From Ciona intestinalis (taxonomy: Eukaryota > Chordata > Ascidiacea > Phlebobranchia > Cionidae): a stretch of 64,000 bases of DNA. The translations under genes and the position numbers were made by a program. Positions 1-18,597 of the stretch are shown here, in pieces; position 1 is the stretch's first letter; every line of letters begins with the position of its first letter. The stretch spans positions 1,602,511 through 1,666,510 of the forward strand of contig NC_020172.2 of assembly GCF_000224145.3 (NCBI RefSeq), read 5' to 3'. Below the pieces are notes generated by a model, which saw only the letters and a list, made by a program, of their open reading frames with translations, had not been told where the DNA came from and ran no database searches.

Positions 1-157
1 TTGTCACACTTGGTAGTAGACAAAAAGGTGTAAGGGCACTCAAAGAAATATAAAACCGTATTCTTACGACCACAGGAGACCGTTGTCAATTGTTCCAAAT
101 AAAATCAGGATGTTTTTGTGTCCTAAAGGTGTCCCGTCTTTCCCACCCGACTGTAAA
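1..157. mobile_element. 193-bp MITE family, copy cut by window edge
   Basis: The stretch keeps the inner and right part of the MITE seen in full at 44034-44226, including the 'gaccgttgtcaattgtt' core and the right end 'ggtgtcccgtctttcccacc'. The left end lies outside the window. Confidence 0.75.
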
Positions 158-264
158 TATTTATACCAATTGCCCGTAAAAGTCTATTATCATTGATGAT
201 AATCTCGACTATAGAGACCGACAGATATCATTTTCCACTTATATCGATATTTTTAACAATATTT

Positions 265-342
265 GAGCATAACGAACATATGAAATTGATCAGTATGAAA
301 GCTGAGCATAACGAACATATGAAATTGATCAGTATGAAAGCT
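265..342. repeat. Tandem duplication, 39 bp x 2
   Basis: A 39-bp unit beginning 'gagcataacgaacatatg' occurs twice back to back (265-303 and 304-342), followed by a looser 'cgacgcacg' repetition to about 400. A short open frame across it looks incidental. No coding exon was recognised in 158-566. Confidence 0.7.
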
Positions 343-566
343 GAACTACGACGCACGCTAAGGCTAAATTGCGACGCACGTAAAAGGCTGAATTACAACG
401 GCATATTGAATGTCGGTAAATCGTAAATATCGGCCCATAACATCGTACGCGTAACCCACATATCGGTCGACCTCAAACCTTGACGGAGTGCGTACCCTAC
501 TTACTATTTTATGTGTATACAGTTGCATCACTATCAATTCTGATAATACCTATTTGCAATACACAG

Positions 567-1921
567 CCTCGAGACAGAGGACATTAAAGGCCAAACTCCG
601 CTCTTTGCTGCGACCAAGTTCAACCACGTTGAATGTGTGAGGATATTACTTCAAGCTGGAGCTAAACCAGATGGTAGCGACACCAATATTTCAACCCCTA
701 TCTATGTAACAGCAAGGGACAATTACCCTGATGTTATGGATCTTCTAATCAGTTATGGAGCAGACGTGAATGGACGACATGGGAAACACACACCTGGTGA
801 CGTCAGGGGGGATTACCCTGGCAACCTGCCAATCTATATGACTCTAGGTAGGCTGTTTAATGGATATTAGGTTGAATGAATGAATCAATGTAATGTTGTT
901 CATCCTCACATGTCGGAAAAATGACAGTCATTATAACGTGGATGTTCTGTTTGTTTAATACACCATGTGGCTGCTTACAAGTTACCACAAACATAACCTA
1001 GCGAACCATTGTTTTGTTTCGTCATGGGCATAGTAGTTAAAATGCTTTCCCCTAGTCAAGTAGATGTAGTTGATCCTACAATTGTGGGTGTATGTCTCTT
1101 TAGAAGACTTTCAACGACAATTAACGGGTTCAAGCTAGTGGTCCCTTTGAGCTGTCTAAATATTCAGCCATGCACAAATAAGAAATAAATAAAAAATAAT
1201 AAATCCACAATGTGGGCACAAAGTGAATAAAACAGAACACCTGCGTTATTACAACTGTTGTTGCCCTGTTACACTACAATATATAAGATTCCTTTATTTA
1301 TTTACATTTGGGGTTTGCCATATTAATTGCTTCTTTTACAGTGTATCGTCACTTTGAGTGTTTTCGTCACCTGGTTAAAGGTGGAGCGGACCTTTGCTTG
1401 CCCCCAAGTCTAAATGGGGCTGGGGGAAGCACCTCTCTTTTGTGTGGGGCACTACGGTACATGTGTGACGTGCGATACACTGAACTTCTCTCACTGTGTG
1501 GTGGTTTGGTGCAACATCATGAGGAAATATCAGAGTTGATTCGAATGTACAGGACCAGTGGTAGAACCAGAACTAGGGAGGAAACGCTTGAATATTTGGA
1601 AGAGTGGAATTGTACGTTTTATAAATAAAGAATATAAGCTATAATTGTAATTAAGTCTACAGTATTCTTAGATTAGACTGCTTTATACACCTCCTGCTTG
1701 CTTACGAGTTACAGCATTTGTAACTTGGGAGTATTCATTTTTTTTGTTTGATTTTTTTGGTTTTGGTTTCTAATTAAATACTTAACTTACCAGGTAACCC
1801 AATGAAGTTGTCTGACCTCACCCGCATAGTTATTCGACATAATATGGGCCAACAGAGAATGAGATTCATAACTTCATTAAGTCTTCCCAAGAGATTGCAG
1901 GATTTTCTATCACTCAGGTAA
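567..1921 (+). CDS. Ankyrin repeat and SOCS box (ASB-type) protein, 3' part
   Basis: Likely substrate receptor of a Cullin-5/Elongin BC ubiquitin ligase. Three exons join in phase: 567-847, 1342-1611 and 1794-1921 (stop TAA 1919-1921). The first two encode ankyrin repeats ('GQTPLFAA', 'VRILLQAGAKPD', 'VMDLLISYGADVN', 'FRHLVKGGADL'). The last encodes a SOCS box of about 40 residues: 'LSDLTRIVIRHNMG' matches the BC box, although the usual Cys is Thr, and 'LSLPKRLQDFL' matches the Cul5-box end. Exon 2 ends phase 1 at a GTACGT donor and exon 3 opens with the two bases needed, which supports the splice. Reading through that donor instead gives an early stop at 1626-1628 overlapping AATAAA (1624-1629), so a shorter isoform without the SOCS box is possible. 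The start and the upstream ankyrin exons are not in the window. Another AATAAA is at 2283-2288. The particular ASB orthologue was not resolved. Confidence 0.75.
900..1130 (-). mobile_element. tRNA-SINE family copy (degenerate)
   Basis: Reverse-orientation match to the SINE at 11346-11636: tail 'gacagtcattataacg', body 'cttacaagttacc'. It lies in the ASB intron. Another fragment lies at 1680-1735. Confidence 0.55.
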
Positions 1922-2831
1922 GTCAATGGTTTAATACAAGTTGTAGTAAACATTAGGAATTAATATTAGGTTGTTCCTATTTGTAAATTATTAAAACAAT
2001 TACATTCTAATGTTTTATGCAGTCTTTTTATGTTTCTTTTTACCCTATTTTCAGACTTATTGGCTAGTGCTTTCTTACAATATGTATGATATGAACAAAA
2101 ATAATTAATTTTAGACCACTGCCTCTTTAAATCTATAATCCTTATACCCAACTTCCTATTATTTATATCACTCTCTTTCTCTTAAATTCCTTTTTTCCTC
2201 TCCATTTAGATTGTTGGAAACCTGAGTCTTCTGAATTTTTCTGCTTTCTTACAAATTAATTTCTGTTATCTACGTTTATTTCAATAAAACCTGTGACTTT
2301 CTTTTACAACAATTGTTGTTATCGTTATTTATGTTAAGATAAACATAGTAGTTTGGTGAGATTTTGGTAAATGAATGAATTACACTGATGCATTCTTAGG
2401 GTGTGTGCCTTGTTAAATTCATAATCCCTATGCCCAACTTTCTTTTATGTATTTCAATAATGATCATTTTAACACACATGTTTTATTTATACACGTAGTG
2501 CTTGGTTACAAGTTACTATGTATGTAACTTTGTGGGGCCTTTTTTTCTTTGCTGTTTTTTTTCCATTAAATTTGGCACAATAGATAAGTAGCAGCTCAGT
2601 AGTGAATCTGAATTTACTCAATATCATTTGTCAGAATCAATGTATGTTTGATTTTAGACAGGGGTTTCTGCTTGTTTCACTACATATTGCAACAAAGTAC
2701 ATTTGTAAAGCTTTTATTTTTTGCACACTAATTAAAATACACATCCAATAGGGGGTTAAGAATCAAAAATATATATATATTTAGTTAATTACTGCATCAC
2801 GCAATTACGCTTATAAAGTTACAATTGGAAA

Positions 2832-3668
2832 TTAGATGGACCATTTTTTCTTGAAATATTGGTGTTGTTGATTAACCGATCCATCCGTAATACTTTTTTG
2901 TTTGAACATGACAAATTCGCCAATTGCTCCAATGAAAGGAGCTGCACCGTCTGGGTTAAGATCACCAATGACGAACTTGTTTGATCCGTTTGGAGTTGGG
3001 CTAGCTGTGAACCTTCTGAGTAATTTTCCGTTACACCAGGCACCACTTGCATTTTCACCACCATCTGCATCCCAGTGAACAGTAAGGACATTCCAAACAA
3101 CATTGGCAGCAGGGTTTACACCACTAGGATAGTTTTTGATTGATATGTATTTTTCACTGTTTTTGGTGCGTGAAATAACAAGGGAACCGTCGGGTAGAAA
3201 GGTGATGAATTTGTCAAAATCACCATTGTCATGACCAAACAAACCATTTCTCACCCAACCATTATTAGCATTATTGTCGTTTATTCTGTACACAATGGTG
3301 ACAGTAAGTCTGTCATTTACACCAGACTCTGAATTGAGATTGTAATTGGCCACCATTCGATCATTTCCATCAAAGAAAAGGTATCTTCTTCCATTCTGTC
3401 GCTTGCTAGAAACATAAGGTTGATTTGCTTCACTCTTCTGATAAGCATGAGTTTGTGATAACCCTTGATCCAGCAATTCCTCAACACTTTTTCCATTTTC
3501 ATAATCAAGGTTGGTGTCATAGCGTGCATCATAGTGCACAAGAGCATTATTCTCGATATAGTGCTCCACTGACATGTCGAATAGAATTTTCTGTGACTCT
3601 GCACTGAAGCAAAGGCAGCCACAAAGAATCAGAGCAATATAGAGCGTCATACTGTATTCCAATTCCAA
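2832..3668 (-). CDS. Secreted LamG/concanavalin-fold protein, intronless
   Basis: Single-exon gene of 278 codons. A second ATG six codons in gives a cleaner signal peptide ('MTLYIALILCGCLCFSAES') and may be the real start. The mature part has the beta-sandwich rhythm of LamG_3/lectin-like domains: 'RRYLFFDGNDRMVANY', 'LTVTIVYRI', 'NGLFGHDNG', 'NVLTVHWDADGG', 'AWCNGKLLRRF', 'KFVIGDLNPDGAAPFIGAIGEF'-type strands. It has few cysteines and no membrane segment after the leader. A TATA box at 3711-3720 and a polyA-type motif (TTTATT on +, near 2712) bracket it. The fold is recognised from pattern only and the ligand is unknown. Its neighbours are on the opposite strand, so it is a stand-alone unit. 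Confidence 0.75.
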   Translation of the reverse strand: MELEYSMTLYIALILCGCLCFSAESQKILFDMSVEHYIENNALVHYDARYDTNLDYENGKSVEELLDQGLSQTHAYQKSEANQPYVSSKRQNGRRYLFFDGNDRMVANYNLNSESGVNDRLTVTIVYRINDNNANNGWVRNGLFGHDNGDFDKFITFLPDGSLVISRTKNSEKYISIKNYPSGVNPAANVVWNVLTVHWDADGGENASGAWCNGKLLRRFTASPTPNGSNKFVIGDLNPDGAAPFIGAIGEFVMFKQKSITDGSVNQQHQYFKKKWSI

Positions 3669-3710
3669 CTATTTCACTTAATGTGTGTGGAAATTAGTCC
3701 AACTTTGCAA

Positions 3711-3720
3711 CTTATATAAT
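3711..3720 (-). promoter_or_regulatory. TATA box of the LamG-like gene
   Basis: The minus strand reads 'attatataag', ending 43 bp before the first ATG (3668), so the start site should fall near 3685 with a very short leader. Confidence 0.55.
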
Positions 3721-4237
3721 GTTGCATGGCCATGACTAAATATTTATTTACAGATAATTTTAGAAATATAGGCTCAGTTTCTATTACCTGTCTCAGGGTT
3801 TGATTTATGTTGTGTAAATGGTTATTGCTGTTCTAGGAAATTGTCAAGTCAGAACTTTCGATGTGCGTGCATACCAGCCTTAAAGTTCCCCTAAGACAAA
3901 TATTTCAACAGGTCATTAGTCAGAACTTCAAAAAAATCTCCATCATGTTTATTGACTTCAGTAAATTTTGAGAAGGTTTCTTTGTATTATTGAGTCTTGA
4001 CAACAGATAAAATTTATTATAATGACATTTCTTGAAACTGCTGTCAACTTGGTAAATATCATATTCTTATCTGTTGTTTAGTTAGGATTGGTTGATCACT
4101 ACTTTGTGTTTTACAGTTTGTGTGGGCACACCCTACCATTACTTAGTTTATTACTTTTATCTGCTTAGTTATGGGTAAACTGTATATTGCCATTAAAGTT
4201 TTATATCCATTACAGTTGAACAAGTTGAATCATGAAT

Positions 4238-4485
4238 AAATGTACAACAGTCACTATAACAAAGGTGTTCTATTTTATATACCTGCTGCTCACTTATGAG
4301 TTACATGTGTGTAACTTTGTGGGTGAATATATGTATTTTTTTATTTTAATATATGACTGATAATTTGGACAACTTATGAGGTACCACTGGGTTGAAGCAA
4401 TTGCTGTTATGTGAAGGACACATATGCCACAATGGTAGCAGCATCCAGCCTCAAACCCATACTCTCTTTAGTGCCATAACAGAAT
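4238..4485 (-). mobile_element. tRNA-SINE family copy
   Basis: Reverse copy. From its tail it reads 'cacttatgagttac', 'taactttgtgggtga', 'ccactgggttgaagcaatt', 'cacaatggtagcagc', matching the family body in order. Confidence 0.65.
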
Positions 4486-4655
4486 AACACAGAGTATAGA
4501 GTACAAGATACACTGTATACAAATTAGACATATCTTAAATTAATACAAGTTAAAAATGGATACAAGATGTTCATTGCACATACTTTAATCAATATCCTAT
4601 TTATAATATTTCTTATAAAAATTCACATCTGAACTAAATAAGCCATATTTTCATA

Positions 4656-4848
4656 TAGTAGGTTGGGGGAAGATGGGACACCTTTTCATTCTATTTTCTC
4701 GCCCAATTTGGTAGTAAACAAAGAAAATGCAAAGAATTATAAAAGCGTATTCTCACGACACCCCTAGATCGTTGTTAATTGTTTAAAAGACGATCAGGAT
4801 ATTTGGATATCATTTGCTAAAGGTGTCCGATCTTCCCCCACCCTACTA
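4656..4848. mobile_element. MITE, full 193-bp copy with TA target
   Basis: Terminal inverted repeats 'tagtaggttgggggaagat' and 'cttcccccaccctacta' are flanked by TA (4654-4655, 4849-4850). The length equals that of the copies at 44034 and 62380. Confidence 0.85.
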
Positions 4849-5359
4849 TACATTGTTTTTCATTGTGATTTACTGCCAAATAAAAATTTTCAATATGACA
4901 AATTCACTAGTTTTTAGAATTAATATCTGGACTACATTTTAATGAGAAATTAGTTTCTTAACTATATTTAAATGAGCAGTAGGTAAATTTCAAAAATACA
5001 TCTTTAAATTTTACTGGATGATGTCATTGTAGTTTTAAATCAAGATTCTATAAACAAAATACCACAAAAATTTGCACCTTCTAATTTTGTTTTTATCAAA
5101 TTGTTTACCTTTTCTATACCAACTTTGAATTAAAATAAACATTTTCTGGTTCCAGGCCTAAGGGCGAATTCTCAATTTGCATTTTCTTATTTTTCTCCTT
5201 ACTAATTATTGAAATTTTTATAACTATCGTACCTGAAATCGAAACAATCTTGATTACAGTTTTGAATATTCTTGCTCCTTATGCTAATTTTAGACTAGCT
5301 CCACTGTATAAAGTCTTAATTTTCAGGATCATTCATACTGAAATCCAACAATTTCAACC

Positions 5360-8300
5360 ATGTGTAAAACTACCATGTAAGTAAAAGCCTATGTTATGTA
5401 GATGTATTCAGTAAAGAATATGTTGATTAGTGTTATGAAGAGAGTTGCTGGGTAAAATATCTGGAATATTTAAATTTACTAGTGAATGCATTGCCCACGA
5501 GTATATATATAAACGTTGTTACATTTTAGATTCTTCGTTATAAAATTATGTATTAATTTAATTTGTAAATTATTTCAGGTTTCTAGTACTTTGGGTTATT
5601 CTGGGAGTTGAATCTTCCACTGGAACAAGTAAGACTGTATAAATTCTTACATTTCAATTTGTTCAATATTTTGACCTTTTTAAATGACTTTGCTATTCAT
5701 GCCACTATTTAGGATAGATTAAGATTGTACCATGTTATATCACTGGTAGAAATTGATTATTTATACAATTACGAAAGAAGGTAAGTGTATTTAGGTAAAA
5801 CAAAAATATGCGCTTATGATTTACCATGTATGTAACTTTGTTAGTGTTTTTTTATATGAGACTGACAATTTGGATAACCCATAAGAGACCACTAGTTATG
5901 TCTGTTAGGTGTTTTCACCAAGGCCAAAGGTGCCTACAACGTTAGGGGCTTTTTCTTGCTTTGCAGTATTTAGACATATGCAAAATAAATGCTTCTAGGA
6001 TAAAGTATAAATATTCATTTGCAGATATAAGTCCTAATGATCTCACATGTGTGGATCAGTTTTCATGGTGTCCGAATTTTGAAATCCAATGCAGTACCGT
6101 TCCACTTATAAGATCGTGGTGCAAGAAAACATGCAGTATCTGTTCAACTGAAGGTGCGGTTTATGTTAAACTAAGTTATAGCTCCTCATATTTAACCATT
6201 ATTAATAAATCCTAAATTTTGGGATTTTGCATATCGGAACATATTAACTTTATAATTTTTGTAATTTTTTTGTACTAAAAAGCAGAGCTGTCTTTAAATT
6301 GCCGCAAAATTTTGATTATGATATTCACTTCAGCTTGGAACGAATCTAACTTGCCTATCTTCAGGCCACTTAATATAACGTGTTCTGTATTATGCACCTC
6401 TTGCCCACTTATGAGCTACTGCGAATGTAACTTTGTGGGTGATTGTTATTTCTGTATGACTTGTAGACAACCCCCTTAGTGATCACTGGGTTGCAAAACC
6501 ACCCAAGAGCACATACACCAATAATTGTAGTAGCCACGATGTATGAACTCTTAACATATGTGTTAGAGGCAGGTGTGCTAACCCCCGGCTACGACGCTGA
6601 ACAATTTATAGTTGCACAACAAATTTATTCTGTTTTAATTAGAATTTGCAGAATGCAGGGTGTTAAACTGCAGTCAAAGTTGCGCACAGTCTAATGGAAC
6701 TGGTAACTACAAATGCGGTTGCTACAGTGGGTTTCGACTTAACCCTGACAACCAGACCTGCTCAGGTATAAAATTCATAATTTTTTTTTTTTTTTATATA
6801 TTTGAAATATTGGTTTAACCTAATTGACTTTTATTTATTTGTTGCATTAAGGTATGAAAAGTACAGATACTTAAAAGATTGAATAGGCTAACATATTGAA
6901 TAAATGGACAAGTATCTTAAAACCATTTTTTGACAGATATAAATGAATGCATTGAAAACCCTTCGTTATGTAATCTTCCTGGCACCACATGTTTAAACCA
7001 TGTGGGGTCATATATATGTGGTCCATGCTCTTCCATTCAAGGTTATTGGAATTATTATAGGAGAAATGAATGCTGCAAGTTCAGGCAAGGTATTGTAATG
7101 ACTTATAATGAATGAATTTAAAAACCTGGCATTATGTTGCATTTGTTTCAGACAATTGTGGAGCAGCTACTTCATTTTCACAATGGCCATCAGCGGTATG
7201 TTGGAATAAATAACTCATTAAATTAAAAATGAATATATAAATTATAATATAACACGATATAACAAGGTTCTGTTTCATACAACTCATGCTGATTACCAGT
7301 TTCCAAATACATAACTTTGTCAGTTTTCTGTCTATTTTCTGTATAAATGATATTATGAACATATAGGTCAGCTCATACTTTTCTTTATTCTGCTTTCTGT
7401 TTTACTTATGTCATAGTAGAACAGATCGTTGGTACTTTCAATTTTTAAAAATGTCTTGCTTTAGGTTTACATACAGATTGGGGAAGATAAGTCATGTACT
7501 GGGAGTTTAATATCTTCTAAGTGGGTAGTTGCTGCTGCTCATTGCTTTGAGTAAGTGAACTATTGATCAATTTCAGTACTTAAATTTATTCATACGTCTT
7601 AGAACAGTATAGTTGTGTCAAAAATAATTTTATGATGCAACGCATTAAGATTAAAGTGTGCAACAACCTGACTGTAGTTTTGTTGCTAATGTTCTAATTA
7701 ATTTTTTTTTGCTTCTGTATTCAAAAGAAAACTAAAAAAATTATTTATTTGTACTATAAGATATACGACCTACTAAAGTAATATTCAATTGCGTTTCTTT
7801 ATGTGTTTTGGAAAAAAAAACACTGCATGGCAATTAATATGCAAGCACGAAAAGCGAATAAACATGTGTCATTCACATCTGTTTTAGGAATAGCAGTCAG
7901 TCAAATATTAGTGTTATAATGGGAAATGAAAATGTTGGACATTTTAACGTACATGAACAAACATGCAATGTCATACAGGTAAACTAAAATAATATACCAT
8001 GATTTTATTCTATATCAACCTCATTCTTGATGTGGTAACCATTGTAAGCGTGTGTGATATTGTTTAAAACACTTGGCCTTCATAATGGTCACTAATGAGT
8101 TGTCCAAAAACATAACGCATAGCTGGGTGCAAGCAATTGCTTCTATCACACATATCCACAATGGCAAGTTTAGAGAAGACCGCTTTACCCACCGTGACAC
8201 AAGACCAAAACACTTATTTATTTTTTAGGTGACTATACATGAACATTATAACTACCCGTACAATAACTTTGCCCTGCTTCACTTGGGCTGTCCTGTGATT

Positions 8301-9642
8301 GAGTCTTCCTATATATTGCCTGTCTGTCTACCAAATGGAGAGGAAACCGCTGTTGGAGAAAAGTGTTGGGGTCTTGGATACCAAAAGTTGCCCAGTATGT
8401 ACTAAAATAATTTTTTTCTAAATTGTAATACAGTTTTCAACTAAAAAAGAAATAAATATGGTTTAAGTTACATGACCATTAGTTCATTAGGGCACATTGG
8501 TTTGAAGAGACACACACACACACCCTTACAATGGTGGCACCTTTAGACCTTGAATACTAAATCCTTTATTATAGAGAAATGCAAAACTGTGGCACAGTGC
8601 CGCTTTTAACAAAAACTACCTAAGACATGGTGCACCTAAACTTATTGAACTTCTTATAGATTCTCAAGGACATATACTTCAAGCTGTTAGCCAACCAATT
8701 GCATCCATTGAAACTTGTCAGGGTCAGGTCAACGTTTCAATCAATAACTCAATGATATACGGTGGTCACGTGACAGGTGTAACTAGTTAATTACCACATA
8801 ACATGTCCAATTTATTTTATCACCAGTATTTCATTTTAGCTTTTGCTTTGAGTAGCATTTCATTTTACCATTTAACAAATAGTAAAACATAGAAATCTAC
8901 ATTTAATATTGTGCTTGGTATTGTAACAAAGTTATGCATAAACTGTAAACAGAGAATATTTTTATAATTTATAACCATCACATTTTAGAGACTTATAAAG
9001 GACCTCTGCTCTGCCAGCGTTGCAATAGTTGTTCTTGGTATTTGGCGGGAATGCATAGTTTTGGTAGTGAAATGAATCATACCAATGGTGTGTATACTAG
9101 AATCACAACACTTGAGAATTGGATAACTGAACACACAGCTGTAAGAAGCACACGCCAGCCTTGTGTACACGCAAGTATGTTACATCATGTTTATTTATAC
9201 ATAATAACTGCATCTGGGGTATTAAGCAAACTCTGGTCCAAAAGCCAGGTCTCGTTATGTGCCTTGGCAAAGTACCTCACCAATATTAAAATAAAAAATA
9301 TATAGTAGCTGTTTTGTACTGAAGTAATGTGCCAACTTGTGCCCAAATGCCAGGTTCCATGGTATGCCACACTGTATAACCTCACCCTCACTAATAAAGT
9401 ATAACTGTATTGTTCATTTTAATTTAAATTTCCACTTCACAGCATGGACCTTGTGGGGAGCATGGTCAAGATGTGAGTCTTGCTTTAAAGGTTTTCGAAA
9501 TCGAACTCGAAGTTGTGAGAATCCTGGTGATTTGGGTTGCCCAGGTTATCCCATTCATCAAGAGTTATGCCAACCCAATAATTGCCAGTGTGAGGGTTTT
9601 AAATATGTTTGTTATGTAGCAATATACCCTAATACAATATAG
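5360..9642 (+). CDS. Secreted ShKT-EGF-EGF-trypsin-like-TSP1 protein; inactive protease
   Basis: Twelve exons chain in phase to about 450 residues: 5360-5376, 5579-5628, 6025-6153, 6652-6765, 6937-7089, 7152-7195, 7465-7550, 7888-7978, 8229-8394, 8660-8776, 8989-9174, 9443-9642. Order: signal peptide ('MFLVLWVILG', residues 1-20), ShKT module (about 30-65, ending 'SWCKKTCSIC'), EGF (66-103), calcium-binding-type EGF ('DINEC', 104-154), trypsin fold (155-380), TSP1 (385-433, 'WGAWSRCESC'). In the trypsin fold the His is kept ('VVAAAHCF', near residue 195). The Asp motif reads 'NNFALL', so Asp is Asn. The usual GDSGGP reads 'ETYKGP', so Ser is Tyr. No IVGG activation end is seen. Proteolysis is therefore unlikely, and a binding or adhesion role is inferred. 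The final exon may instead splice from about 9590 to 10114, which carries AATAAA at 10167-10172. Confidence 0.8.
6378..6600 (-). mobile_element. tRNA-SINE family copy inside intron
   Basis: Reverse copy in the intron before the first EGF exon. It shows 'cacttatgagctac', 'taactttgtgggtga', 'cactgggttgcaa' and the tRNA-like head remnant 'ggcaggtgtgctaaccc'. A further degenerate reverse fragment is at about 8060-8200. Confidence 0.6.
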
Positions 9643-9800
9643 GCGTATAATATTGTAAACATTAATAATTTATACAGTTACTGTGGTACATATTGTTATC
9701 TTTGTGTAATGTGTGCTTGACACTTTTCACAACTTGTATTAATTTAGGTATTAAAGATAATGCTGATAGTGATAAATACTCTCATTACATTATCCTGCAC

Positions 9801-10075
9801 TGTGGCACAATAGTTAGTGCTTTCCTTACGGTTTAAGGGTCATCGCTACTGCCACTGTGGGCGTATGTGTCCCCGGGCAAGACATTTAACGGCAATTGCT
9901 GTAACCCAGTGGTCACAAATGGGTTTTTTAAATTCTCCACCATACATGAAAAAAGAAGCACCATAAAGATACATATGCGTGGTAACACATAAGCTGGCAC
10001 AAGGTGTATGAAACAGAACATCTGTGTCATATTGACCGTCGTTTTCCCACCACACGGGAATAAACAATTTACATT
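9801..10075 (+). mobile_element. tRNA-SINE family copy
   Basis: Forward copy: head 'tgtggcacaatagttagtgc', then 'ccactgtgggcgtatgtgt', 'gggcaagacatttaacggc' and tail 'ccacacgggaataaa'. It lies between the last two possible exons of the pseudoprotease. Confidence 0.7.
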
Positions 10076-10166
10076 CAACTACTTTAACATAGTCCTCATT
10101 CTTATCTCCACAGCTTGAAACATCATGAACTAAGATGCAAGAAACTTTCTTGCTGGTTTGTCAATC

Positions 10167-10172
10167 AATAAA
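10167..10172 (+). terminator. Polyadenylation signal AATAAA of the pseudoprotease gene
   Basis: Canonical AATAAA downstream of a splice acceptor (10112-10113), so the transcript probably ends near 10190. From here to 11091 no gene was seen; the 69-codon frame at 10193-10402 is low-complexity. Confidence 0.5.
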
Positions 10173-11091
10173 ATTAACCTATCAACAAACGGTTGTATTT
10201 TTTTGGTAGTTTAAAAAAAAAGAAAAACTCAAAATTTGAAAAACAAGAAATGTTCCTGACAAGAAGTGATCACAGAGTCTTTTTTAAGATTTTCAAGAAA
10301 CAGGTTCTGGATTTATATCTTTTTATTAACAACACCGATATAAAGCTATTGAGAAACACTAAGAAATTAGAACACACAAAAATTGAAATCTTGAAGAAAT
10401 AGGTTTCTATGAAGAAGATTACATTCAAACCAGGGTAAAACACAATGTTGAAACTATTGGGAAAATATTGCGTTTCGAAACTTTTGTATCTATATGGTCA
10501 CAGTGCACATTTAGGGGTCACACCTTTTTTTTGTGTAATATTGTGTGGCACCACTTTATTAAGTGGTAGGTAAGCTTAGCAAAGAAATCTAGATAGCGAC
10601 TTTGTGTAAGATGGTTGTTGAGGGTGGAAATGCAGATAAAAGTACTAGGAACACACACATAGGCGCATTCGCAACCTGAGAATAAGACTTGTCAGCGCTA
10701 CTTAAAAGTTCAAAGTAAAATAAATCTTTTCTAATTTTAGTTTTGAAAAAATATTGACATGGCAAGGGAACAAAATGTTAAAATTTAAAAATGTGTATAA
10801 TGTTTGGAAGGACATGAGAAATGTTTGGGGGGTAGGCAAATTTTTTTGTGGATTTTCGGTAAAATAAAAGCATAGGTAAGTTTGTGCAAACTAAACAGGA
10901 ATATAGAGCACGCATGATAGGCATTTGGCAACAAAAAACTCGATTAAGGAATGTTAGGAATTCAACCAAAAATATATTTGCATTAAAGTGATTGGGCACA
11001 ATGGGTATGAAGAAAATGGTAAAAATTTAAAATTGTTGCTCGCAAAAAGTTAAAATTTTATTTGGAATAATTCAAGCTGTTGTTTGGATGG

Positions 11092-17793
<6,702 letters not shown>

Positions 17794-18597
17794 CTTTGGT
17801 TTTATGTTTTTCCAGTGAAGTTAAACTGATTATCATGATTCCAAAAAAATACCAACTTGCTGCCACAGTCAGCAACAAAACTATAAAAACAAGTTAAACA
17901 TCTATAATGCACACACATAATTAAAAATTGAGTATATATATTATAGTTATATTTAAACCAAATGCATTAAAACTTCAAGTATCAATTATACACAACTTGT
18001 GTATAACGTTTTTACTCTATCTAATTAACCGAACTAACTTTTAAAACATATGCAACGACAAACAATTCACAATTTTGACCTGTCTTTAACGGTTCGTACA
18101 ACACCTTTATTCAATTTATTTTAACGTAATAATTGTACTTCACTAAAGACCTTTTGGCATTTATTTCAGGTGCCTGAAACCTACAAAACAACTTGCTGAA
18201 ATCGAATAAAAATCGATCTAAAACAACAAAACGTAACTTTGTTAGGTGACCTTACCAATTCTACAGAATCTACACAACAACCAGACGCTATAACCAATAT
18301 ACTTTCTATGTTAAGTTGTGATGCTACTGACACCCCAAAGTACTTAATGAATCTGTTGGAAGCATATTAGAGCCCATTTAAAAAAAAATATTTCGAAAAT
18401 AAAACGTACAGAAACAATTTTTAATTCCACTGCCTTCTGAACAAAAGCTGTTTATAATAAAACAAAACTGAGACAGTTATCAAGACCAAAAAGATGAAAT
18501 AAAATTTTTGAATAAATTTTCTACACTTGAACCATTGTGTTGATTTTGAATGACGAACAATAGAAACATGATTGTGTATTATAAAAACACATGTATA
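17794..18597. other. Gap between PRKX start and GTF3C4 stop
   Basis: Presumed PRKX promoter and 5' leader plus the GTF3C4 3' end. No TATA box, repeat or further exon was recognised. Confidence 0.45.

Larger units (their letters stand above)
3721..5359. other. Intergenic region, no gene seen
   Basis: AT-rich spacer between divergent genes. It holds a reverse SINE (4238-4485) and a full MITE (4656-4848). I recognise no exon. Confidence 0.6.

Noticed and set aside
2832-3668. Horizontal transfer from bacteria for the LamG-like gene
   Set aside because: Absence of introns alone is weak evidence. The signal peptide, TATA box and base composition suit a native gene, and no search was possible.
10193-10402. 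69-codon Lys/Phe-rich plus frame
   Set aside because: Low-complexity AT-rich sequence just past a polyA signal, with no splice or family support.
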